NCBI GenBank assembly: GCA_037130365.1
Contig: JBAXTE010000016.1
Location: 21,601-85,600, forward strand
DNA length: 64,000 bases
Source of the DNA: JBAXTE01 sp037130365
GTDB lineage: Bacteria > Bacteroidota > Bacteroidia > Bacteroidales > WCHB1-69
Reading direction: 5' to 3'
Shown here: one piece after another, positions 57,722 to 64,000 of the stretch
Layout: each line of letters starts with the position of its first letter
How positions within the stretch are numbered: position 1 is the first letter of the stretch
The notes under the pieces: model-generated
Seen by the model: the letters and a program-made list of their open reading frames with translations, nothing else
What the model was told of the DNA's origin: nothing
Database searches by the model: none
Program-made: the position numbers and the translations under genes

Positions 57722-59893
57722 TTACAAATGAAAAGTAGATAAAATTGATTTTTGTTGATATGGTTTTATGTTCTTATATGGTACACCTGTTGATGAAGAT
57801 TTTATAGTATTTTTGTTTTTATAACTATTTGATGAAGATTTAGTGTTATTTTGTGCAGGAATATTATCTGTAGAAAGATTGATTTCTGTTTGACCTTTTT
57901 CATAATAAGCAAACAACAATTGCATGCTTTGGTTTACATATTCAGCAGGCACTGTTGACATACCTGGGATTGCTCCAGGATCAGGACCAGCTGCCATTTT
58001 GTTTATAACAAATGCATAAATTGCTCCCGCCATAAGTTGTGCATATTCACTAGATGCGTATGCAGCTTTAAAGTCAGATCCAATTTCTAAAACTTTCAAA
58101 GTAGCACTGGCGGTTTTTGCCGTTGTGATAGTTGAAGCCACTTCGCTTCCGGCAACACCGCCCATGTATATTACTCCTCCTACTGCAATAGCTTTTATAA
58201 AAGGATCATATTTTATCATAGTTTCTGTTTCAGGAGCTATAGTAACACTGCTCCATTTTTCTAAATTTGATGGAGTTGTAGTGCAAGTCCCGTTATTAGT
58301 TGGAATTTTAATTGTATTTTCTAATACAAATTTATCATTTAATGATTTACCACTATAACCAGCTCTTGCATTATCTTGTGCACTTGTATATCCTGTAGAA
58401 GTAAGTTCTGAATTTTTCATTGGAGTCGCTTCTTCCAAGCCATCCAAATCAATATATGTTATCGGCTTATTCCCCGCATATTGATACGGCGTATAAATCG
58501 GATACTTAAATTGCAGTGGATCAACGCTCACAAACCGGCACAGCCACGCAGCATAATATCTGGCACCGTAGTAATAAAGACCGGTTTCCTCATCTCGTTC
58601 CTTGCCTACGTATTTGTAGCGTTTCAACGAAGCTTCAGTTTCGGTGCGGCCCGAACGGTACGAAGTGGTGCCGTAAGGGTGATACTCCTCGTAGCTGATA
58701 ATGGCGGCCGTGGTGTCCAGCTCCAGACAGGCGCTGCAGAGGTGGTTATTGTACTGGTATCTTACCACCGGGGTGTTTCCGGTTTCAGTTTCTATCATGG
58801 CAAAGCGGTCGCGGTCGTCAATAATGTGAACGGTGCATCGTTCGGTGTCCAACTCTTCGTTTATATATTTGCGGTAAATTTCGTAATCGCCCATATAGTA
58901 ACGCTCTTCGCGGACATTGCTTTTTACCACTACTTTTCGGCTGCGATTACCTCCCAAATCATAATTGTAATACGAAGTAAAAGTGCCGTTGCCTGCACTT
59001 TGCAAACGGTCGGCAAAATCCCAGACCATACTGGTAAGATGTGGCATGGTGAGCATGTTGCCATGCACATCATACATGTAGTCGTCAAGAGTTTGGTAGG
59101 GGTCGTGCTTTAGCAAACGGTTGGTGTCAGTATCATACACATAATCCTTCCAATTGTCGCTTTGCATGTTGCCCAACTCATCAAACACATAAGAATGATC
59201 GTAGTTTTGCATGGCGTTGGCGGCCGTGTTGTGTACTCCAATGTTATTGGCAAAATCTTCATTGGTAGGCATTGCCAAACTGGTTAGCTCTCGTCCTGTA
59301 GCATTAATTAGTCGGTATAAGGGATCGTAAGTGTAAGTGCAATTTGGTGCAATTAACTGATTGCTGTAGTAATGTGTTTGCTGGGCGTTGTCGTTTTGTT
59401 GTACAATGTTACCTACCGCATCAAAGGTGTAGTTTAAATCCTGCATTATATCCACTCCGTTGTTACGGGTGGTTAGCAGTCGTTTTAAGCGGAAGGTTTT
59501 AGCATCGTAAAAGCTTTTGGTTTTGGTGTTGTTGCCGTAATAAACCTCTTCCCGTTGCCCCTTTTCGTTGTAGTTTATATTACTAATATACCTTGTGGCA
59601 TCGTGTATCACTTGTTCCAATAACCCGCCCTTGTTGTAAACATAGCTTGCAACAGTATTATCGGGCTGTGTTATGGTTAATGGACGGTTCAAGGCATCGT
59701 AGGTTGTTTGGGTTATAAATTCTTCGTTTTGTAAGTTTACATTTTCATTCCAATCAATTTTATTTTGGTAATCCACTGTAAATTGTTTCCTCAAAGTTAA
59801 TACATTATTCTTGAAATCGTACTCTTGGAATTTAGTTTTTCCATCTTGTGAATAAATATTTTCGATTTGTCCGATATTGTTTTTTATTACCAA
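57722..59893 (-). CDS. orphan Rhs-family fragment with variable C-terminal tip
   Basis: This open frame has 723 codons. Residues 1-490 align with the C-terminal half of the large Rhs protein (60678-64000): NNIGQIENIYSQDG, YDALNRPLTITQPDN, RYKYVGKERDEETGLYYYGARYYAAWLCRFVSVDPLQFKYP and a DLDGLEE junction. After that the tip (about residues 488-723) is unrelated, has hydrophobic segments and ends in a Ser/Asn/Lys-rich stretch. The frame starts with a TTG immediately after a TAA stop and has no early in-frame ATG. The homology begins exactly there. It is therefore either a silent 3' cassette or translated inefficiently. The signal peptide and N-terminal two-thirds of the full-size gene are missing. 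Confidence 0.8.
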   Translation of the reverse strand: MVIKNNIGQIENIYSQDGKTKFQEYDFKNNVLTLRKQFTVDYQNKIDWNENVNLQNEEFITQTTYDALNRPLTITQPDNTVASYVYNKGGLLEQVIHDATRYISNINYNEKGQREEVYYGNNTKTKSFYDAKTFRLKRLLTTRNNGVDIMQDLNYTFDAVGNIVQQNDNAQQTHYYSNQLIAPNCTYTYDPLYRLINATGRELTSLAMPTNEDFANNIGVHNTAANAMQNYDHSYVFDELGNMQSDNWKDYVYDTDTNRLLKHDPYQTLDDYMYDVHGNMLTMPHLTSMVWDFADRLQSAGNGTFTSYYNYDLGGNRSRKVVVKSNVREERYYMGDYEIYRKYINEELDTERCTVHIIDDRDRFAMIETETGNTPVVRYQYNNHLCSACLELDTTAAIISYEEYHPYGTTSYRSGRTETEASLKRYKYVGKERDEETGLYYYGARYYAAWLCRFVSVDPLQFKYPIYTPYQYAGNKPITYIDLDGLEEATPMKNSELTSTGYTSAQDNARAGYSGKSLNDKFVLENTIKIPTNNGTCTTTPSNLEKWSSVTIAPETETMIKYDPFIKAIAVGGVIYMGGVAGSEVASTITTAKTASATLKVLEIGSDFKAAYASSEYAQLMAGAIYAFVINKMAAGPDPGAIPGMSTVPAEYVNQSMQLLFAYYEKGQTEINLSTDNIPAQNNTKSSSNSYKNKNTIKSSSTGVPYKNIKPYQQKSILSTFHL

Positions 59894-59900
59894 TTAAGAA

Positions 59901-59935
59901 GTATTGAAAGCCAATCTTAAACTGAATTTCAATAC
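59901..59935. repeat. 9-bp inverted repeat at the orphan Rhs junction
   Basis: GTATTGAAA (59901-59909) and TTTCAATAC (59927-59935) are exact reverse complements around a 17-nt loop. They lie 8 nt upstream of the first codon of the orphan frame, next to repeat copy B. It may be a terminator of the cassette upstream or a recombination end. Confidence 0.6.
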
Positions 59936-59947
59936 TCTAAACTATTT

Positions 59948-60034
59948 CTGCTTTTTAATATCTTACATTTATTAATTCACTGAATATCAACACCGTATAA
60001 TTTGTAAAAATTAAAAAGCGCCACTTGGTACAAT
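59948..60034. repeat. 87-nt cassette-end repeat, copy B
   Basis: It is the gap-free partner of 57324-57410, at roughly 80% identity. It starts 8 nt downstream of the lipoprotein gene on the minus strand, the equivalent place to copy A. Confidence 0.85.
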
Positions 60035-60042
60035 TCCCAATT

Positions 60043-60672
60043 TTACCATTTATACCTTAAATCAGAATTTAAATAAAAACCCCTATAATGATGGTTCGCT
60101 CCCCTATCCAAGAAAAAATCAAACTTATATGACAGTTGCCCTTTACAAATAAAATCATTTTTTGTACATTTGTATTTTTTAAGCAAATGATCAGATCTTA
60201 CAATCGTTGATTTGTCATCAAATTCAATTATTATAGCTGTGTTTTCTAAAAAATTGAATTTCCCAACCGGTTTAATAATCTTCTTTATAGTATACATTTC
60301 TACAAATTCGGGTCCCCATAATGAAGTTTGTACATAATCAAAAACAGCCATAAATTCAATTGGTAGATGCTTATTTATTTTCGAATAACCTTCTGAATTT
60401 ACTATTCTAACAACACTGTCAAAGTTTTTATAATATGCGACATTATTAATATAGAAGACCTTTTTTTTATCAATTTCATCCAAATGACTTTTGAAATGAT
60501 CATCAAGTTCCGGTAACTTTTTGAGTTCTTTTAAATATCGATCGATTTTCAGACTGTCAACCGTAGATTTTTTCTCTTTATTTTGGCTGTTTTTGTCTGT
60601 TTTACCACTGTTACAGGAAATAGTCAATAAAGATAGCATGATAAATATTATTCCAAAATTATTCTTTTTCAT
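60043..60672 (-). CDS. lipoprotein, candidate immunity protein of the large Rhs toxin
   Basis: This 209-aa protein has a lipoprotein signal peptide, with lipobox LLTISC at about 15-20. A charged linker follows, then an unrecognised domain (VFYINNVAYYKNFDSVVRIV...). It begins 5 nt after the stop of the large Rhs gene, so the two are co-transcribed. This position and its periplasmic location would suit protection against a toxin that enters or acts in the envelope. No sequence evidence shows binding. Confidence 0.65.
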   Translation of the reverse strand: MKKNNFGIIFIMLSLLTISCNSGKTDKNSQNKEKKSTVDSLKIDRYLKELKKLPELDDHFKSHLDEIDKKKVFYINNVAYYKNFDSVVRIVNSEGYSKINKHLPIEFMAVFDYVQTSLWGPEFVEMYTIKKIIKPVGKFNFLENTAIIIEFDDKSTIVRSDHLLKKYKCTKNDFICKGQLSYKFDFFLDRGANHHYRGFYLNSDLRYKW

Positions 60673-60677
60673 ATGAC

Positions 60678-63600
60678 TTATTGATTATTAGATTCTGTTT
60701 TTAATTTAATTATTGCAGACATTATTTGTTCTTGAGATATCGCTCCCTTTTGTGTTGTAGTAAAAAGCACTTTCCCATTATAATACACAACTCTAGTATT
60801 TTGCCGATAATCATTATTCTCATTATCTGGCCCAGATTTATGAAAATGAGCAATAACTACTCCAAATTTTTTACCTGCACTGTATAGTTTTTTTGAAAAT
60901 TCTATTGCAAAATTATCATCCGTAAACATTGGTCCTTTTTTGTCATCCATGTACCCAGCTGTTGCACATCCGTGTAGTTCAACTATTGCGTCAATTGTAA
61001 AGTTGTTAAAATTAATATTACTTAAATTATTTGAATTACCTTTAAAAAGAGCATTATTCTTAAATTGCAATTGCAATGAAGTGTATAAGTTGTTTTTGTC
61101 CCCATTCTTAGATTCCTTAAAAAAGATACCTTCTTGACTAGAATGAGCTATTATATCCAAAGTTTTTATGGTATTCTTTTTTTGCAAATTAATATACTTA
61201 ACAATATCATTACCTGAATTCACAAATGAAACGGAGGGTTTTGAATTATTTTTTTGATTAGATAAGTATTCTTTTTTTAAATTAAAACCAAACTTTTTAA
61301 AACTTTCTGTTGATTTATGTTCTCCTTCTTCTTTATTGTTAGTACTTGCAAAAATAAGATTTTTCCCTTTTATAAATCTACTCAAAAAGTTCACTAATAG
61401 TTTAACAACTCCTTCCAATCCATCAATATCTATTAATGTTATTGGATTATTAGAAGCATATTGATAAGGAGTAAGTTCAGGATACTTAAACTGCAAAGGG
61501 TCAACACTCACAAACCTACATAACCAAGCCGCATAATATCGAGCACCATAGTAATACAATCCCGTCTCCTCATCTCTCTCTTTTCCCACATACTTATATC
61601 TTTTCAAAGAAACTTCGGTTTCCGTTCGTCCACTTCTATAACTTGTAGTTCCAAAAGGGTGATACTCTTCGTAAGATATGATATTCGCAGAATCATCAAG
61701 CTCCAAGCATGCAGAACCTAAGTGGTTACTATATTGGTATCGAATATTAGCAACTGGATTCTGAATAGGTTGCCCATTCTCAATTGTTTTAGTTTCAATA
61801 TTAACTATTTTATTATTATGGTCAATTTCGTACGTGGTTTGACTCTCTTTTTCTTCGTCTTGCTCTTTTTGTGCAATCTTTACACTCAAAACATTCAACG
61901 ATTCCCTTTCAAAATCCAAGTCTCCACTAATAAATTTCCGAAAAACTTCGTAGCCATCAACATAATAGCGTTCTTCCCGTACACTGCCTTTTTCTACTAC
62001 CTTGCGGCATCGGTTTCCGGTGCTGTCGTAAATGTAATATGCAGTATCGCCACTTAAATTAAGTTGTACTCGCCTTAATCGGTCTGCAAAATCCCAACGC
62101 ATTTGGGGTAAATGTGGCATTGAGGTCATGTTGCCATGTACATCATACGTGTATGAAAATACATCTTGTCCAACTTGCGTGCTTCTTAAATAATTGTTTG
62201 TTGTATTGTTATAGTTGTAAGTTCTTGTCCATCGATTTTGCGAACTCATGTTTTGAATATTTCCCAATTCATCGTAAACAAATAGTTGGGTGTAATTCTG
62301 CATCGCATTCGCGCTTGGATTGGGTACGGGAATACCATTTGCAAAATCATTACTGTCGGGAGCATTTAATGAACTCAACTCCCGTCCTTCGGCTTTCAAT
62401 AAGCGATACAACGGATCGTACTCGTATCTGCCCGTAGGTGCTATTACGGCATTATCAAAGTAATGTATCTGTTGGGCATCGTCTCTCATTTCGGTGATGT
62501 TTCCTATCGAATCATAAAAGTAATAAATATTTTGCAATATATCAATACCTGTGTTTCGGGTAGTTAATATTCTGGTTACACGGAATGTTTTATAGTCATA
62601 CTCATACTTGGTTTTACTGTTGTTTCCATAGTAAATATCGGTGCGTTGTCCTTTTTCGTTGTAATTAATATTGCATACATACGATTGATAATTACCTTGA
62701 CCAAGGTGCTGTACATCGACCTTTTCGAGCATTGCTCCTTTATTGTAGGTGTATTTTATGTTGCTATCATCGGGTTGAGTTAATAGCGTTGGTCGGTTGA
62801 GTGCATCATATTCAATGGCTTGATTAAATGTTTCTTCTTGCAACGTTGGGTTTTGACTCCAATCAATATCGTTTTGATAATCTTCACAATATTGTTTTTC
62901 ACTTGTTAGCGGGTTTCCTTTAAAGTCATACTCAATTATACGGGTTTCTCCGCTTTGGTCTTGTATTTTTTCTATTTGTCCAACATTGTTTACTGACGCA
63001 TCGCTTCCGTACACCTGTTTTTGCACTATCTTTTCGGTGTTGTCTTCGGTAACAAACATTTCCAACGGACGCTGCAATATATCGTAGGTGTTGCGGAAGC
63101 TGTGCCCGCGCTCGTCCCATGCACGAATGGGCTTACCTGCCACATCGCCAACCATCCAGCGCTTGCCCGAATCGATATTTTGGGTGGAGAGCGGTTGTTT
63201 GTAGGCGTAGAAATGGTGGGTCATTGCCCGTTCCTTGGCATCGGTTACTTGTGTGGGTCGTCCTGCGATATCGAGGGTGTTGTGTACTCGGTATTTGCCA
63301 AAGGTGCCGTTGTCATCCTCGATAATAAACACGCGTCCCATACTGTCGAAATATTGGGTTTGTGGGGTATTGTTGTGTGGTATTGTAATCTGTGCCGCCC
63401 GTTTATCTTCGGCACTTGCAGTGCTACTTGGGCTGCGGTCGGTGTACCATTGGCTTGCTAGCACGTTGTCGTTTTGGTCGTAGCTCTTTTGCTCCCACGG
63501 GGTAAACTCCACTTTGGTAAAGGTGCCGTCGGGAAAGTCGGTTTTTATGTTTCGAGTCAACGGGTCGTAATGCAATATGGGCGTTACTCCGTACTCGGTC

Positions 63601-64000
63601 AGTTCGGTTTCGGGTTCATAATCGGGTGTGGTACTGAACCAGGGTTCGTACTGTTTTACGGCTTTACCTTTGTTGTTCAGAATGGTGCGCCCGGTGGCTA
63701 CCCAACGGTCGGTGGTCTCTATTTGGGTGGGTTCACCATTATTAATTTTCCATGCCAATCCATCTTCAGCTTGTACTTTTGTTTGTACCTCTTGCCCCAG
63801 TCCGCTGGTGTAAGTGTAGCTTTTCATCCAATTGGTATCGGGGTCGCCATGTGTTTCTCGGGTTTTTATATGCGAGTAAACCGGTTTTGCATTGTTTTTC
63901 CAGTTGTGCAAATCGTATTGGTAGATGATGGTTGGTGATGTCAGGGTATCGCCTTCGCCATTTTTGCCCATTACTACCATTGCTTTTACCATGCCCAAGG
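60678..64000 (-). CDS. Rhs/Tc-toxin (TcB-TcC-like) protein with cysteine-peptidase-like tip, 5' end outside window
   Basis: At least 1,107 codons are open to the window edge; the N-terminus is missing. Early residues match TcB-type sequences (RWVATGRTILNNKGK, QYEPWFSTTPDYEPE, GVTPILHYDPLTRNIKTDFPDGT, WMVGDVAGKPIRAWDERGH). YD/Rhs repeats follow, and the shell ends with RYKYVGKERDEETGLYYYGARYY ... VDPLQFKYPELTPYQYA ... DIDGLEG. In known Rhs and TcC proteins this junction is self-cleaved, leaving the tip inside a hollow shell. The tip (about 245 residues, 60678-61413) has LDIIAHSS (His at 61143-61145) and VELHGCATAG (Cys at 60966-60968) 59 residues apart. This fits a clan CD cysteine-peptidase dyad. 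The tip is much richer in AT than the 5' part. Confidence 0.85.
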   Translation of the reverse strand, partial: LGMVKAMVVMGKNGEGDTLTSPTIIYQYDLHNWKNNAKPVYSHIKTRETHGDPDTNWMKSYTYTSGLGQEVQTKVQAEDGLAWKINNGEPTQIETTDRWVATGRTILNNKGKAVKQYEPWFSTTPDYEPETELTEYGVTPILHYDPLTRNIKTDFPDGTFTKVEFTPWEQKSYDQNDNVLASQWYTDRSPSSTASAEDKRAAQITIPHNNTPQTQYFDSMGRVFIIEDDNGTFGKYRVHNTLDIAGRPTQVTDAKERAMTHHFYAYKQPLSTQNIDSGKRWMVGDVAGKPIRAWDERGHSFRNTYDILQRPLEMFVTEDNTEKIVQKQVYGSDASVNNVGQIEKIQDQSGETRIIEYDFKGNPLTSEKQYCEDYQNDIDWSQNPTLQEETFNQAIEYDALNRPTLLTQPDDSNIKYTYNKGAMLEKVDVQHLGQGNYQSYVCNINYNEKGQRTDIYYGNNSKTKYEYDYKTFRVTRILTTRNTGIDILQNIYYFYDSIGNITEMRDDAQQIHYFDNAVIAPTGRYEYDPLYRLLKAEGRELSSLNAPDSNDFANGIPVPNPSANAMQNYTQLFVYDELGNIQNMSSQNRWTRTYNYNNTTNNYLRSTQVGQDVFSYTYDVHGNMTSMPHLPQMRWDFADRLRRVQLNLSGDTAYYIYDSTGNRCRKVVEKGSVREERYYVDGYEVFRKFISGDLDFERESLNVLSVKIAQKEQDEEKESQTTYEIDHNNKIVNIETKTIENGQPIQNPVANIRYQYSNHLGSACLELDDSANIISYEEYHPFGTTSYRSGRTETEVSLKRYKYVGKERDEETGLYYYGARYYAAWLCRFVSVDPLQFKYPELTPYQYASNNPITLIDIDGLEGVVKLLVNFLSRFIKGKNLIFASTNNKEEGEHKSTESFKKFGFNLKKEYLSNQKNNSKPSVSFVNSGNDIVKYINLQKKNTIKTLDIIAHSSQEGIFFKESKNGDKNNLYTSLQLQFKNNALFKGNSNNLSNINFNNFTIDAIVELHGCATAGYMDDKKGPMFTDDNFAIEFSKKLYSAGKKFGVVIAHFHKSGPDNENNDYRQNTRVVYYNGKVLFTTTQKGAISQEQIMSAIIKLKTESNNQ

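Noticed and set aside
58481..63938. Several plus-strand frames of 60-210 codons opposite the Rhs genes
   Set aside because: They lie antisense to strongly conserved Rhs coding sequence in its GC-rich parts, where long antisense frames arise easily. The products have no recognisable domains.

Overview
The window is low-GC bacterial DNA from a member of the Bacteroidota. Five kinds of evidence agree on this: type IX secretion (T9SS) sorting domains of both type A and type B; -7 promoter boxes of the form TAnnTTTG upstream of many starts; almost no Shine-Dalgarno sequences; a merged str-S10-spc-alpha ribosomal cluster without tuf and ending next to enolase; and Bacteroidota-type families such as DUF4290 and carboxypeptidase-regulatory-like domains. 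Species cannot be named from the sequence alone.

Layout. 1-4.8 kb: a partial TPR protein and queE on the minus strand, then a secreted protein and a 944-aa SprB/PKD protein with a T9SS type B tail. A perfect 21-bp two-way terminator separates them from the next block. 4.9-24.2 kb: enolase and one long minus-strand ribosomal cluster (rpsL to rplQ, with fusA, secY, map, infA and rpoA). 24.2-30.8 kb: plus-strand UvrD/PcrA helicase, a DUF4290 protein, a NatA/NatB-like ABC exporter and a dolichol-phosphate-mannose-synthase-like glycosyltransferase. 30.8-31.7 kb holds no gene but several nested inverted repeats. 31.7-43 kb: a pseudouridine synthase, then an export/regulation island. In that island an NtrC-type regulator and its histidine kinase sit between a membrane-fusion-protein operon (minus) and a MacB/FtsX-type ABC operon (plus). 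Both operons carry sigma-54-like -24/-12 elements, each with a GTGT-N11-ACAC operator exactly 62 nt upstream. 43.3-48.4 kb: an NAD-dependent formate dehydrogenase operon (mobA, then NuoE-, NuoF- and molybdopterin-subunit genes). 48.8-52.5 kb: an ECF sigma/anti-sigma pair with a secreted protein resembling the extracytoplasmic part of DUF2723 proteins, then a threonine aldolase.

53-64 kb is the accessory end of the window. It opens with 31-bp-spaced direct repeats beside a possible tRNA-3'-end-like fragment. Next come a frameshifted T9SS-protein remnant and a 21-bp tandem repeat array. A tightly coupled two-gene module follows: a nucleoid-associated (NA37/YejK-like) protein and a soluble-coiled-coil-membrane protein. 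The region ends with two Rhs/Tc-toxin cassettes. The first is a large TcB/TcC-like protein whose variable tip looks like a clan CD (caspase-like) cysteine peptidase, followed by a lipoprotein. The second is a start-less orphan Rhs 3' fragment with an unrelated tip, followed by a small membrane protein. Each cassette ends in a copy of the same ~87-nt repeat, which suggests that cassettes are shuffled by recombination.

Best candidates for something undescribed are the NA37-membrane pair, the repeat-bounded Rhs cassettes with the peptidase-like tip, and the sigma-54 switch that coordinates a split exporter from one intergenic regulator locus.
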